Origin: Plantactinospora sp. BC1
Lineage (GTDB): Bacteria; Actinomycetota; Actinomycetes; Mycobacteriales; Micromonosporaceae
Reading direction: 5' to 3'
Length of the DNA stretch: 64,000 bases
Assembly (NCBI RefSeq): GCF_003030345.1
Contig: NZ_CP028158.1
Coordinates: forward strand, 3,658,001-3,722,000
Shown: one piece after another, positions 8,329 to 18,546 of the stretch
How positions within the stretch are numbered: the stretch's first letter is position 1
Layout of the letters: the number at the start of each line of letters is the position of its first letter
Notes under the pieces: model-generated
The model's input: the letters and a program-made list of their open reading frames with translations, nothing else
Told to the model about the DNA's origin: nothing
Databases searched by the model: none
Translations under genes and position numbers: made by a program

Positions 8329-9507
8329 CGCGAAGAGCAGCGCGACGCTGATCCAGACATAGAAGTTGCTGCCCAGGAAGCCGAGCAGGCCGTCGAAGCG
8401 GCGCTCCCAGATCCAGACCAGCCGGCTGATCAGCACCAGGTACGCGAAGACCGCGAACCGCAGCAGCCAGCGTCGGCGGGTACTGCCGGCCGGCGCGGCG
8501 TACGCGTTGTCGACCAGCAGGATCAGCGCCGGGATCAGCCAGACCAGGTGGTGCACCCAGGTGACCGGGCTGACCAGGCTCTGCACCACACCGGTCAGGG
8601 CGAGCCCGGTCGCCTCGTCGCCGACCGCCGCCGAGGTCCGGACCCGCCAGACCCAGACCCCCACGGTCGCCGCGACCAGCACCAGCCAGAGCAGCGTGTT
8701 CGGATGGTCCGGGTCGAGCCGGGCGACCACGCCCTGCCACGACTGGTTCGAGATGAACGACAGCGAACCGACCCGGTCGGTGTCCCAGAGCGCCGTGGTC
8801 CAGAACTCCCGGGACGCGTCCGGGGCCACCCCGGCGGCGACGAGGGTGACCGCGGCGGCGGTGCCGCTGGCCACCAGCGCCGCCCGCCACCTCCCGGTGA
8901 CCAGCAGATAGACGATGAAGATGCCCGGGGTCAGCTTGATCGCGGTGGCCAGCCCGACCCCCACCCCGGCGAAGCGGCGGTAGCGCTGCGGCAGCCGGCG
9001 CCCGAACGGGGTCACCGGGGCGACCAGCCAGAGCAGGTCGGCGCCGACCAGGAAGAGCAGCAGCATGTTCACCTGGCCGAAGTTGACCGTCTCGCGCATC
9101 GGCTCGAAGGCCGCCGCCAGGCAGAGCGCCACGGCCAGGGTGAACCACCGGGTCCAGCCCGTCCGGCGGGCGATCGGGTCGACCAGCCACCAGATCAGCA
9201 GCGCGCTGGCCAGCACGGTCAGGGTGACGCTGATCACCATCGCCGCCGGCCAGCTCAGGTACGCCAGCGGCAGCATCACCAGCGCGGCGAAGGGCGGGTA
9301 GGTGAAGCCGTACTTGCTGTCCGGCTTGAGCCAGTCGTAGATCTCGCCGTCGGCGCGTACCCAGTGGTGCAGCGCGCCGTAGTACACCCGCAGGTCGAAG
9401 AAACCGTGTCGGGCCGCCGCCACCGAGAGGAACCCGGCGACCAGCACCGCCAACGCGATCACGAATAGCACCTGGTACCGGGTACGCCAACCGGCACCCT
9501 GCGCCAT
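8203..9507 (-). CDS. GT87-family membrane glycosyltransferase (DUF2029-like)
   Basis: Polytopic membrane protein of 434 residues with about ten to twelve hydrophobic segments. It resembles the GT87/DUF2029 polyprenol-phosphate-dependent mannosyltransferases of actinobacteria, which act on the periplasmic face in lipoglycan or glycoprotein assembly. Features are an early Asp in FFDLRVYYGA, the YGFTYPPFAAL segment, and LTPGIFIVYLL. ATG 9507 follows a GGGGGG-type ribosome-binding site. It is divergent from the GNAT gene at 9543 and its 3' end overlaps the other GNAT by 126 bp. The acceptor sugar is not deducible. Confidence 0.85.
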   Translation of the reverse strand: MAQGAGWRTRYQVLFVIALAVLVAGFLSVAAARHGFFDLRVYYGALHHWVRADGEIYDWLKPDSKYGFTYPPFAALVMLPLAYLSWPAAMVISVTLTVLASALLIWWLVDPIARRTGWTRWFTLAVALCLAAAFEPMRETVNFGQVNMLLLFLVGADLLWLVAPVTPFGRRLPQRYRRFAGVGVGLATAIKLTPGIFIVYLLVTGRWRAALVASGTAAAVTLVAAGVAPDASREFWTTALWDTDRVGSLSFISNQSWQGVVARLDPDHPNTLLWLVLVAATVGVWVWRVRTSAAVGDEATGLALTGVVQSLVSPVTWVHHLVWLIPALILLVDNAYAAPAGSTRRRWLLRFAVFAYLVLISRLVWIWERRFDGLLGFLGSNFYVWISVALLFALPVRGPSQLAETGGVAEFDQPKRRPSPRPLQFVGRPLTIRD

Positions 9508-9542
9508 TACCGCCCCCCTTGCCCTGCGTAGGCTTCCCACTC

Positions 9543-10118
9543 ATGGCTCTCGGGTACGTCCGCCCGGCGCGTCCGTCAGACGCCGGCGAGATCGCACGCA
9601 TCCAACTCGCGACCTGGCGGGTCGCCTACCGGAGGATGCTGCCCAAGCACGTGCTCGACAACCTGGACGAGGAGTGGCTCGGTCGCCGGTGGAGTGCGGC
9701 GGTCGAGGCGCCACCCTCCGAACGGCACCGCGTCCTGGTCGCCGTCGAGCAGGCCGAACAATCGTATCTGGTCGGATTTGCCGCATCCGGGCCCCCCGAC
9801 GAGCAGGCGCTGGCCCCGGAGGAACCGGCCGAGGCGCTCGGTCCCGGCGTCGTCGCCGTGACGGACCTGCTGGTCGAGCCGAGGTGGGGCCGGCGCGGGC
9901 ACGGCAGCCGGCTGCTCGCCGCCAGCGTCGACCTGTGGCGCACCGACGGCTTCGACACGGCGGTGGCCTGGGCCTTCGACGGGGACGCCGCGACCCGGAA
10001 GTTCCTCGGCGCCGCCGGCTGGGAGCCGGACGGGGCGGCCCGGGCGCTGGACGTCGACGACCTGCTCGTGCCACAGCTCCGGCTGCACGTCTCGCTCGCC
10101 GCCGAGCCGACCGACTGA
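9543..10118 (+). CDS. GNAT-family N-acetyltransferase
   Basis: GNAT acetyltransferase of 191 residues. The acetyl-CoA motif is VVAVTDLLVEPRWGRRGHG followed by SRLLAA near residues 105-130. The N terminus (IARIQLATWRVAYRRMLP) resembles that of many small-molecule GNATs. The preferred start is ATG 9543; a TTG at 9519 is possible. It lies 35 bp from the divergent GT87 start, so the two promoters must overlap or the mRNA must be nearly leaderless. It is not closely similar to the other GNAT in the window beyond the fold. Confidence 0.85.
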   Translation: MALGYVRPARPSDAGEIARIQLATWRVAYRRMLPKHVLDNLDEEWLGRRWSAAVEAPPSERHRVLVAVEQAEQSYLVGFAASGPPDEQALAPEEPAEALGPGVVAVTDLLVEPRWGRRGHGSRLLAASVDLWRTDGFDTAVAWAFDGDAATRKFLGAAGWEPDGAARALDVDDLLVPQLRLHVSLAAEPTD

Positions 10119-10233
10119 AACCGGCCCGAGCCGCTCCGTCGCCCGACAGCGGCCCTGTTGCCGCACCATGCCGGTCGTCCGGCGGCCCGGTAGCGGTGTG
10201 CGTGCGCCCCGGGCCACCGGACGGGTGGCGATG

Positions 10234-10337
10234 GTGCCGGTCAGACCTCCGTGCCGGTCAGACCTCCGTGCCGGTCAGACCTCCGTGGCGGTCAGACGTG
10301 TCCGTGGCGGTCAGACGTCCGTGACGGTCAGACGTCC
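10234..10337. repeat. Six tandem copies of a 17-bp unit at the 3' end of the SRPBCC gene
   Basis: Units start at 10234, 10251, 10268, 10285, 10304 and 10321. The first three are identical (GTGCCGGTCAGACCTCC). The last three are variants with GACGTCC, and the fourth is 19 bp. The rightmost unit includes the TGA stop (10330-10328) and last codons of the minus-strand SRPBCC gene. The array is therefore a degenerate amplification of that gene end into the gap after the GNAT gene. There is no spacer variation, so it is not CRISPR. Confidence 0.9.
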
Positions 10338-10810
10338 GTGCCGAACAGGCCGGAGTAGCGGTTCAGGTAGAGCGGCCATCCCCCGTCGCCGGCGACGCCG
10401 TCTCGGACGGATTGCCAGCCGGGGCCATGCCGGTCGAGGTGGCGGTGCTCCAATTCCACCCGCGTGCGCTGCGGCGTCTCGGCGATGAACCGGACCTCGA
10501 CCTCGCTGGTGTTGTCGGGCTCGGTCTCGACCCGCCACTGCGGGCTGATGTCCCAGCTGAACACCACCCGGACCGGTGGGTCGTAGACGAGCACCCGCGC
10601 CCAGCGGCACTCGGTATCGTCGACACCGCGATCGTAGATGTGTCCGCCGACCTTCGGCTCGAACACGGTCTCGGCGATCGCCACCCCGAGCAGGTTGTGC
10701 TCCCTCGGCTTGAAGTCTCCGAAGCGCTCGGTGAACACGGTGAACGACCGCTCCAGCGACGCGTTCACGACGACCTGCCGGCGTACCACCACCTCGGGCC
10801 CCTGGGTCAT
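10328..10810 (-). CDS. SRPBCC/AHSA1-family protein
   Basis: START-like (SRPBCC) protein of 160 residues, similar to the Activator of Hsp90 ATPase homologue 1 family. The fold's signature pieces are VVNASLERSFTVFTERFG near residue 15, the AETVFEPKVGG turn, VFSWDIS, and a C-terminal helix after GDGGWPLYLNRY. These proteins bind hydrophobic ligands. In bacteria they are commonly paired with ArsR repressors, as here. Its ATG overlaps the ArsR stop (ATGA, 10810-10807), so the two are translationally coupled. The ligand is unknown. Confidence 0.85.
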   Translation of the reverse strand: MTQGPEVVVRRQVVVNASLERSFTVFTERFGDFKPREHNLLGVAIAETVFEPKVGGHIYDRGVDDTECRWARVLVYDPPVRVVFSWDISPQWRVETEPDNTSEVEVRFIAETPQRTRVELEHRHLDRHGPGWQSVRDGVAGDGGWPLYLNRYSGLFGTDV

Positions 10811-11130
10811 GAGTTCTCCTCGGTCGGTTGTTCGACGATGTCCTGGTAGCCCTCCAGTGCACGGTCCCAGAACGTGTCCAATTGATCCCGCAGCGCGGCG
10901 ACGCCCGCGGGGTTGAGCCGGTAGACCCGACGGGTGCCGGCCGTGCGGTCGGTCACCAGCCCGGCGTCCTTGAGCACCTTCAGGTGCTGCGACACGGCGG
11001 GTCGGCTGATCGGCAGCTCTTGAGCGAGTTCGCCGACCGCCCTCGGCCGCACCGCCAGGCAGGCGACGATGGCGCGTCGGGTGGGATCACCCAACGCGTC
11101 CCAGCCGTCAGCGGTTTGGTAAGTAGCCAC
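10807..11130 (-). CDS. ArsR-family repressor
   Basis: Winged-helix repressor of about 107 residues. The HTH is clear (RAVGELAQELPISRPAVSQHLKVLKDAGLV) and preceded by the family's ALGDPTRRAIVACLA helix. No metal-binding Cys pair is seen, so it probably senses something other than a thiophilic metal. GTG 11130 is preferred over an upstream start at 11166, because a perfect 9-bp dyad at 11132-11155 sits immediately ahead of it and would otherwise lie inside the coding region. It forms an operon with the SRPBCC gene. Confidence 0.87.
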   Translation of the reverse strand: MATYQTADGWDALGDPTRRAIVACLAVRPRAVGELAQELPISRPAVSQHLKVLKDAGLVTDRTAGTRRVYRLNPAGVAALRDQLDTFWDRALEGYQDIVEQPTEENS

Positions 11131-11131
11131 G

Positions 11132-11155
11132 AACGGTAAGTTAGCACTTACCGTT
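11132..11155 (-). promoter_or_regulatory. ArsR operator-like inverted repeat
   Basis: A perfect inverted repeat, AACGGTAAG-N6-CTTACCGTT, ends one base before the GTG start of the ArsR gene. Its size and position fit an ArsR-type operator covering the promoter or start region for autorepression. The short gap to the GTG suggests a nearly leaderless mRNA. Confidence 0.65.
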
Positions 11156-11199
11156 AAACGGATCAAGGCTCCCCGGCAACCCGGAGTCCCGACCGGATT

Positions 11200-12078
<879 letters not shown>

Positions 12079-12092
12079 TCAGATCCCGGACG

Positions 12093-12839
12093 TCAGGCAT
12101 CCGCCGCCGCGCCGGGCGGACCTCCGGCCCGGCGCAGAAAACGCAGACCTCGACGCAGATAGGTACGCGGATTGGTGTCGAGGTGGCGGGCCCAATCGGG
12201 TGCGGTCTCGCCGCGCAGCCAGGCGTACCGGGCGAGCGCATAGCCGTACATCGGCTCGGTCAGGTATCCCAGCCGGCTCGCCGACCAACCGGTGTGCCGG
12301 CCGGCGAACTCCAGAGCGGCGTTGGCGGTGAAGATCCCGAACCCGAGATAGACCGTGAGCAGGTCAGTGAGGGGTTCCTGATCCCGCCGCTGCGGATCGA
12401 CCCGCCCCTCGCCGAGCAGCCGTTCGTGGGCCAACTCGTGTGCGACCGTAGCGACCAGGGCCAACGGCCGGCTACCGAGCGACTCCTCCAGCGAGACGAC
12501 CGCCCTGCCCGCCACCACCCGATAATGCCCGGCCGCCCCGGACCAGCTGGCATACCCGCCAACCAGTTCCGGCAACTCCCGCCCACCCGCCCGATCGGCA
12601 TGCAGCTCCACCCGGATCCGGTCGGGGTCCACCGAAAGGTAGTCGCAGAGCTGGTGCACGACCTGGAGCATGTCCTCCTCGGATCCGGAGTATCCGCCCG
12701 GAAAGAAGTCGTCGGTGGGAAGCACCACTGGCGAGCGCAGCCAGGAGTCGCCGAACTCGCGGACGAGCCACGCCAGGTTCTCCTCGATCCACCGCCGCTC
12801 TTCCGGCACCACCGGGCAGCGAGGCGTGAACCAACCCAT
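12093..12839 (-). CDS. Unassigned protein with HExxH zinc-protease motif
   Basis: Protein of 248 residues with no signal peptide or obvious membrane segment. Residues 134-138 read His-Glu-Leu-Ala-His, the HExxH zinc-binding motif, preceded by LALVATVA. An acidic stretch (EPLTDLLTVYLGFG) about 20 residues later could supply a third ligand. The C-terminal third is Arg- and aromatic-rich. I do not recognise the family; a cytoplasmic metallopeptidase is inferred from the motif only. It lies 89 bp downstream of the Ser/Thr kinase gene on the same strand, so it may be cotranscribed. Confidence 0.7.
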   Translation of the reverse strand: MGWFTPRCPVVPEERRWIEENLAWLVREFGDSWLRSPVVLPTDDFFPGGYSGSEEDMLQVVHQLCDYLSVDPDRIRVELHADRAGGRELPELVGGYASWSGAAGHYRVVAGRAVVSLEESLGSRPLALVATVAHELAHERLLGEGRVDPQRRDQEPLTDLLTVYLGFGIFTANAALEFAGRHTGWSASRLGYLTEPMYGYALARYAWLRGETAPDWARHLDTNPRTYLRRGLRFLRRAGGPPGAAADA

Positions 12840-12928
12840 CGAGCTACCTCCCTACTGGCATGGTAGAGAGACGATGTTCAGCGGGGGCCCCGCGCAGGTG
12901 CGATCCCGACATCCTGCGGATCTCCGGG

Positions 12929-14512
12929 TCAGAGTGCGCCGCGGTCGACCAGGCTGAAGGTCGAGCTGGGGGTGGCGTCGCCGACCTGTTCGACGATCAC
13001 CGTCCTGCGGGAGGTGCTCCACTGTACGAAGCCGTGCGTGTCGTTGTAGATGTAGTAGGTTGGCCGGTTCTTGTCGTCCCTGTCGCCGGTGCGGTCGAGC
13101 GAGAAGATCGTCGCCTGCGTCGGCTGGCACGCGGCGGCGACAAGTGTCGACGGCCCCTCCAACAAGATCTTGACCCCGAGGCAGGTCTCCTGGTCGTCGG
13201 CGCGACCGTCGCCCCGCAGCGACCTGATCAGATAGTCCACCCCCATCGGCACCAGGACGAACTGCGACTTCGCCCCGGTACCGTCGGACGCCTCGACCTG
13301 GAAGTCGTGCAGGTCAAGCGCCAGATCGCGGTCGATCTCCGCGATGTGGATCAGCGTGCGCCGGGTCCCCTGGAGGATCGCGGTGTCCGGGTCCGAGGCC
13401 ACCGGGGTGGTCGTCCGGGCGTTCGTCGGGCTCGGGCTGGTCGGCGCGGACGTCACCGGAGAACCGCCGGCCTCCCGGCCGCTGGGGTCGAGCGCGTTGA
13501 GCGTGACGAGGCCCGCACCGAGCAGCACGACGAGGGTCACGACGGCGGCCCCGACGGACAGGAGGCGGCTACGGCGCCTGTTCTCGGGCCGGGCCGCGCC
13601 CTGCGCCGCCCCGGGACCGCCGGTCGCCACCTGGCCACCGTCGCGGGCGGTCAGCGCCGCCGGGGTGATCACGGCGGTGGTCCCGGCCGGCGGGGTGCTG
13701 CCGTCGAGCAGCGCGTCGAGCAGCGCACGCGCCGTCGGGCGCTCGTCGGGATCCTTGGCCAGGGCCCACTCCACGAGCTCACGGAGCGGCCCGGTCAGTC
13801 CGGACAGGTCGGGCGGCTGGGTCAGGATGCGCATGGCGGTGCCGGGCGCGGAGTCGGCGGCAAACGGGGTACGCCCGGTCGCCGCGTACGCCACGACCAC
13901 GCCCCAGGCGAAGATGTCCGCGGCGGAGGTCACCTGCCGGCCGTTGCCCGGCTCGAAGCGTTCCGGTGCCATGTAGCCGACCGTGCCGACTATCTGGTCG
14001 GTACGGGTGTGCTGGCTGGTCGCCTCGAAGGCGCGAGCGATACCAAAGTCGATCACTTTGATGCCGCCCATCGCGAACAGTACGTTGGCCGGCTTGAGAT
14101 CGCGGTGGATCACCCCGGCTCCGTGGATGGCGGAGAGCGCGGTGGCGATGCCGACGGCCACGCCGTGCAGCGCGGACGGGGACAACGGCCCCTGCTCCCT
14201 GACCACGGCGGCGAGGTTGGGTCCGTCGACGTACTCGACGACGAGGTAGGGCGGGTCGTGGTCCGGGTCGGCGTCGAGGACCTCGGCGGTGGAGAAGGGC
14301 GGCACCTGGCGGGCCCGGTTGACCTCGCTGCGGAACCGGCCACGGAACTCGGCGTCGTACGAGAACTCGGGCCGAACCATCTTGATGGCCACCTTGCGGC
14401 CGTCCCGGTCCCGTCCGAGGTAGACGGTGCCCATCCCGCCCTCGCCCAGACGTCCCAGCAGCTCATACCTGCCGAGCCGGGTCCGCTCCCCCGGCAGCAG
14501 CGGCATGCTCAT
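12929..14512 (-). CDS. PknB-like transmembrane Ser/Thr protein kinase
   Basis: Hanks-type kinase of 527 residues. The N-terminal kinase domain (about residues 15-270) has the Gly-rich loop (GRLGEGGMGTVY), Lys44 (VAIK), HRDLKPAN with catalytic Asp138, DFG at 155-157 and an APE motif (MAPERF). After a flexible linker, a single transmembrane helix lies near residues 317-339. An extracytoplasmic domain of about 190 residues follows, with no PASTA repeats. The topology is that of a receptor kinase with an unknown ligand. It is inserted between the M16 peptidase and dapB. The HExxH protein follows on the same strand. Confidence 0.93.
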   Translation of the reverse strand: MSMPLLPGERTRLGRYELLGRLGEGGMGTVYLGRDRDGRKVAIKMVRPEFSYDAEFRGRFRSEVNRARQVPPFSTAEVLDADPDHDPPYLVVEYVDGPNLAAVVREQGPLSPSALHGVAVGIATALSAIHGAGVIHRDLKPANVLFAMGGIKVIDFGIARAFEATSQHTRTDQIVGTVGYMAPERFEPGNGRQVTSAADIFAWGVVVAYAATGRTPFAADSAPGTAMRILTQPPDLSGLTGPLRELVEWALAKDPDERPTARALLDALLDGSTPPAGTTAVITPAALTARDGGQVATGGPGAAQGAARPENRRRSRLLSVGAAVVTLVVLLGAGLVTLNALDPSGREAGGSPVTSAPTSPSPTNARTTTPVASDPDTAILQGTRRTLIHIAEIDRDLALDLHDFQVEASDGTGAKSQFVLVPMGVDYLIRSLRGDGRADDQETCLGVKILLEGPSTLVAAACQPTQATIFSLDRTGDRDDKNRPTYYIYNDTHGFVQWSTSRRTVIVEQVGDATPSSTFSLVDRGAL

Positions 14513-14597
14513 ATCGATCTCCCCCTCGCTGCGGCCCCGCCTCCGGTCGCCAGACCCTAGCCGGACGAGCTCGGCGGGACGAACCCCCCGGTGGGTC

Positions 14598-15974
14598 CTA
14601 CTGCGGATCGATGGAGAAATCGTCGGCGTCGAACGGGCCCACCACGGCCAGCGACATCGGCCGGGCCAGCAGGTCGGCGGCGAGCGCGTTCACCTCGTCC
14701 GCGCTGACCGCGTCGACCCGGGCCAGCAGCTCGTCGACCGGCAGCAGGTCGCCGAAGAGCAGCTCGCCCTTTGCCAGCCGGCTCATCCGGGACCCGGTGT
14801 CCTCCAGGTTGAGCACGTAGGAGCCCTTCGCCATGCCCTTGCCCCGGGCCAGCTCGGCCTCGGTGACGCCGTGCGCGGCGACCTCGGCCAACTCGGCCCG
14901 GACCAGCTCCAGCACCTCGTCGACCTTGCCCGGCGCACAGCCGGCGTAGACGGCGAAGAGGCCGGTGTCGGCGTACTGGCTGGAGTAGGAGTAGACCGAG
15001 TAGGCCAGGCCACGCCGTTCGCGGATCTCCTGGAAGAGCCGGCTGGACATGCCGCCGCCGAGCACGTTGTTGAGTACCCCGAGCGCGAACCGCCGGTCGT
15101 CGAGCCGGCCGATGCCGGGACAGCCGAGTACGACGTGCGCCTGCTCGGTCTCCTTGTGCTCGACCACGCTGCCCGGCCGGCTGGTGCGTACCCGGGTCTC
15201 GGCCGGACGCAGCGGGGCCGGCGGGGCCGGCTCGCCGTCCAGTACGGTGCCGTCCAGCGCCTGCCGGACCAGCTTGACCACCTCGGCGTGTTCGAGGTTG
15301 CCGGCGGCGGCGATCACGATCGACGGCGCGGTGTAGCGGCGCCGGTAGAAGCTCTGGATCTGCCGCCGCGACATCGGGGAGATGGTCTCCTCGGTGCCGG
15401 AGATCAGCCGGCCCAGCGGATGGTCGCCGTAGATCGCCTTGGCCAGCAGGTCGTGCACCTCGTCGCCGGGCTCGTCGTCGTGCATGGCGATCTCTTCGAG
15501 GATCACCCCGCGCTCGGTCTCCACGTCGGCGGCGGCCAGCACCGAGTCGGCGACCAGGTCGCACATCACGTCGATGGCCAGCGGCAGGTCCTGGTCGAGC
15601 ACCCGGGCGTAGTAGCAGGTGTATTCCTTGGTGGTGAAGGCGTTCGTCTCGCCGCCCACCGCCTCGATCGCCGCCGAGATGTCCAGCGCGCTGCGCTTGC
15701 GGGTGCCCTTGAAGAGCAGGTGCTCCAGGAAGTGCGAGACCCCGGACTGCGGCCCGGTCTCGTCCCGGGAGCCGACCGCCACCCAGATGCCGAACGAGAC
15801 ACTCCGCATCGTCGGGATCGCCTCGGTGAGCACCCGCAGCCCGCTGGGCAGCACGGTACGGCGTACGGTGCCGCCGAGCGGGTCGCTGTCCACCACCCGG
15901 GTCACCGCCCGGGCCGCCGTACCCGCCGTACCCCGAACGCCACCGGCACCCGACACTCGTTTCGCCCGACTCAA
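14598..15974 (-). CDS. M16-family zinc metallopeptidase
   Basis: Insulinase/mitochondrial-processing-peptidase-like zinc protease, about 458 residues. The inverted zinc motif is intact (HFLEH), with the downstream Glu in ERGVILEEIAMH. The second M16 half contains the conserved GGGMSSRLFQEIRERRGLAYSV segment. The start is unsure. TTG 15974 (reading LSRAKRV) is chosen because sequence further upstream is compositionally biased and unlike the family. It sits just downstream of pnp, the standard arrangement in actinobacteria. The substrate is unknown. Confidence 0.88.
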   Translation of the reverse strand: MSRAKRVSGAGGVRGTAGTAARAVTRVVDSDPLGGTVRRTVLPSGLRVLTEAIPTMRSVSFGIWVAVGSRDETGPQSGVSHFLEHLLFKGTRKRSALDISAAIEAVGGETNAFTTKEYTCYYARVLDQDLPLAIDVMCDLVADSVLAAADVETERGVILEEIAMHDDEPGDEVHDLLAKAIYGDHPLGRLISGTEETISPMSRRQIQSFYRRRYTAPSIVIAAAGNLEHAEVVKLVRQALDGTVLDGEPAPPAPLRPAETRVRTSRPGSVVEHKETEQAHVVLGCPGIGRLDDRRFALGVLNNVLGGGMSSRLFQEIRERRGLAYSVYSYSSQYADTGLFAVYAGCAPGKVDEVLELVRAELAEVAAHGVTEAELARGKGMAKGSYVLNLEDTGSRMSRLAKGELLFGDLLPVDELLARVDAVSADEVNALAADLLARPMSLAVVGPFDADDFSIDPQ

Positions 15975-16155
15975 GGGACCTGGCTCCTGCCTGTACGCCG
16001 ACGACGCGGCGGACGCCGCCGGTGGAAACCCCGACAGCGGACGCCGCCCCTTGAACAGTGCGGCACCCGCACCTCGTCGGGTACGGCGGTACCGCACGCG
16101 CCGCGCCGGCCCGGTGCACCCGTGAGGTGCGGCCGGGCCAGCGCGGCGCGATCGA

Positions 16156-18546
16156 TCAGCTGTGCCGGTTGCGTCGGCGGCGCGGCTCGCCGCCACCGCC
16201 CTCGCCGCCGCCACCTTCGCCACCCTCGCGGTCGCCCCGGCTCGGGCCACGGTCGCCGCGGTCCCGGTCGCTGCGGTCGCGCGGGCCACGGTCGCCCCGG
16301 TCCCGACCGGCCGGACGCTCGCCGCCGGCCGGCTGGGCCGGCGCCTCCTCGCCCTCGGGCCGCACCTTGTCCAGGTAGATCTTGCCCCGGGCGTCGATGT
16401 CGGCGATCGACACCTCGACCTTGTCGCCGACGTTGAGGAAGTCCTCCACCCGCTCGACCCGCTTGCCGTCGCCCACCTTGGAGATGTGCAGCAGGCCGTC
16501 CCGGCCCGGCAGCAGCGAGATGAACGCCCCGAACGCGGCGGTCTTGACCACCGTGCCGAGGAACTTGTCGCCGACCTTCGGCAGCGTCGGGTTCGCGATC
16601 GCGTTGATCCGCTCGACCGCGGCCTCGGCCGACGGGCCGTTGGTCGCGCCGACGTAGATGGTGCCGTCGTCCTCGATCGAGATCTCGGCGCCGGTCTCGT
16701 CCTGGATGGCGTTGATGGTCTGGCCCTTCGGCCCGATCACCATGCCGATCTTGTCGACCGGGATCTTCACCGTGGTCACCCGGGGCGCGTAGTCCGACAT
16801 CGTGGCCGGACCCTCGATCGCCTCCTGCATCACGCCGAGGATGACCTGCCGCGCCTCGTACGCCTGCGCGAGCGCCGCCGCGAGCACGTCGGACGGGATG
16901 CCGTCGAGCTTGGTGTCGAGCTGGAGCGCGGTGACGAACTCCCTGGTGCCGGCGACCTTGAAGTCCATGTCGCCGAAGGCGTCCTCGGCACCGAGGATGT
17001 CGGTCAGCGTCACGTACTGCGTCTTGCCGTCGACCTCGTCGGAGATCAGGCCCATCGCGATGCCGGCGACCGGGGCCTTCAGCGGCACACCGGCGCTGAG
17101 CAGGGCCAGCGTGGAGGCGCAGACCGAACCCATCGAGGTGGAGCCGTTCGAGCCGAGCGCCTCGGAGACCTGGCGGATCGCGTACGGGAACTCCTCGCGG
17201 CTGGGCAGCACCGGGATCAGTGCCCGCTCGGCCAGCGCGCCGTGCCCGATCTCGCGCCGCTTCGGCGCACCGACCCGGCCGGTCTCACCGGTCGAGTACG
17301 GCGGGAAGTTGTAGTTGTGCATGTAGCGCTTGGACTTCTCCGGGGAGAGGGTGTCCAGCGCCTGCTCCATCCGGAGCATGTTCAGCGTGGTGACGCCGAG
17401 GATCTGCGTCTCGCCGCGCTCGAAGAGCGCCGAGCCGTGCACCCGGGGCAGCACCGCGATCTCGGCGCTCAGCGGCCGGATGTCGCGCGGCCCGCGGCCG
17501 TCCATCCGGACCTGCTCGCGGAGCACCCTGGCGCGTACCTCGGACTTGTTCAGCGAGCGGAAAGCCGCGCCGAGCTCCTTCTCCCGGCCCTCGAAGCTGC
17601 CGGCGAGCTGCTCGACGACCCGCTCCTTGATCCGGTCCAGGGCCTCTTCGCGGTCCGCCTTGCCGGCGATCTTCAGCGCCTCGGCGACCTCGCCGCGCGC
17701 CGCACCGGCGACCGCCTCGTAGACGTCGTCGGAGTAGTCGAGGAAGACCGGGAAGTCGGCGACCGGCTTGGCGGAGACCTCGGCCAGCTCGCTCTGCGCC
17801 CGGCACAGCTCCCGGATGGCCGGCTTGGCGGCCTCCAGGCCGCTCGCCACGACCTCCTCGGTCGGCGCCGGGGCGCCACCGGCGACCAGCGCCACGGTGT
17901 GCTCGGTCGCCTCGGCCTCGACCATCATGATCGCGACGTCGCCGTCCGGCAGGGTACGGCCGGCGACCACCATGTCGAAGGTGGCCCGGCCCAGCTCCTC
18001 GATGGTCGGGAAGGCGACCCACTGGCCGTCCACGTGCGCCATCCGGGTGGCCCCGATCGGGCCGGAGAACGGCAGGCCGGAGAGCTTGGTGGAGAGCGAG
18101 GCGGCGTTGATCGCCACGACGTCGTACGGGTGTTGCGGGTCGAGCGCCAGCACGGTCTCGACGACCTGTACCTCGTTGCGCAGCCCCTTGACGAAGGAGG
18201 GGCGCAGCGGCCGGTCGATCAGCCGGCAGGTGAGGATCGCGTCCTCGCTGGGCCGACCCTCACGCCGGAAGAACGAGCCGGGGATCCGACCCGCCGCGTA
18301 CATCCGCTCCTCGACGTCGACGGTGAGCGGGAAGAAGTCGAACTGCTCCTTCGGCTGCCTGCTCGCGGTGGTCGCGGAGAGGACCACGGTCTCGCCGAGC
18401 TGGGCGAGGACGGAGCCGGCGGCCTGCCGGGCGAGCCGCCCGGTGGAGAAGGTGATCTCACGGGTGCCGAAGGACCCGTTGTCGATCACGGCGGTGCGGT
18501 GCTGGGTGCCCAGCGTGCTGTTGGTGGGGTTGGACGTTTCGGTCAT
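16156..18546 (-). CDS. pnp: Polyribonucleotide nucleotidyltransferase / guanosine pentaphosphate synthetase
   Basis: Phosphorolytic 3'-5' exoribonuclease, also called GpsI in streptomycetes for its pppGpp-forming activity; cytoplasmic, RNA turnover. It has 796 residues. Two RNase PH domains (N-terminal with [31 protein letters not shown], second with [15 protein letters not shown]) flank an alpha-helical linker. They are followed by a KH domain ([13 protein letters not shown]) and an S1 domain ([12 protein letters not shown] end). The C-terminal 50 residues are an Arg/Asp/Gly-rich tail. ATG 18546 has an AAGGAG motif about 12 nt upstream. It lies downstream of rpsO. Confidence 0.97.
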   Translation of the reverse strand: MTETSNPTNSTLGTQHRTAVIDNGSFGTREITFSTGRLARQAAGSVLAQLGETVVLSATTASRQPKEQFDFFPLTVDVEERMYAAGRIPGSFFRREGRPSEDAILTCRLIDRPLRPSFVKGLRNEVQVVETVLALDPQHPYDVVAINAASLSTKLSGLPFSGPIGATRMAHVDGQWVAFPTIEELGRATFDMVVAGRTLPDGDVAIMMVEAEATEHTVALVAGGAPAPTEEVVASGLEAAKPAIRELCRAQSELAEVSAKPVADFPVFLDYSDDVYEAVAGAARGEVAEALKIAGKADREEALDRIKERVVEQLAGSFEGREKELGAAFRSLNKSEVRARVLREQVRMDGRGPRDIRPLSAEIAVLPRVHGSALFERGETQILGVTTLNMLRMEQALDTLSPEKSKRYMHNYNFPPYSTGETGRVGAPKRREIGHGALAERALIPVLPSREEFPYAIRQVSEALGSNGSTSMGSVCASTLALLSAGVPLKAPVAGIAMGLISDEVDGKTQYVTLTDILGAEDAFGDMDFKVAGTREFVTALQLDTKLDGIPSDVLAAALAQAYEARQVILGVMQEAIEGPATMSDYAPRVTTVKIPVDKIGMVIGPKGQTINAIQDETGAEISIEDDGTIYVGATNGPSAEAAVERINAIANPTLPKVGDKFLGTVVKTAAFGAFISLLPGRDGLLHISKVGDGKRVERVEDFLNVGDKVEVSIADIDARGKIYLDKVRPEGEEAPAQPAGGERPAGRDRGDRGPRDRSDRDRGDRGPSRGDREGGEGGGGEGGGGEPRRRRNRHS

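Noticed and set aside
10234-10337. CRISPR-like short repeat array
   Set aside because: The units abut without spacers, overlap a gene end and have no cas genes nearby.
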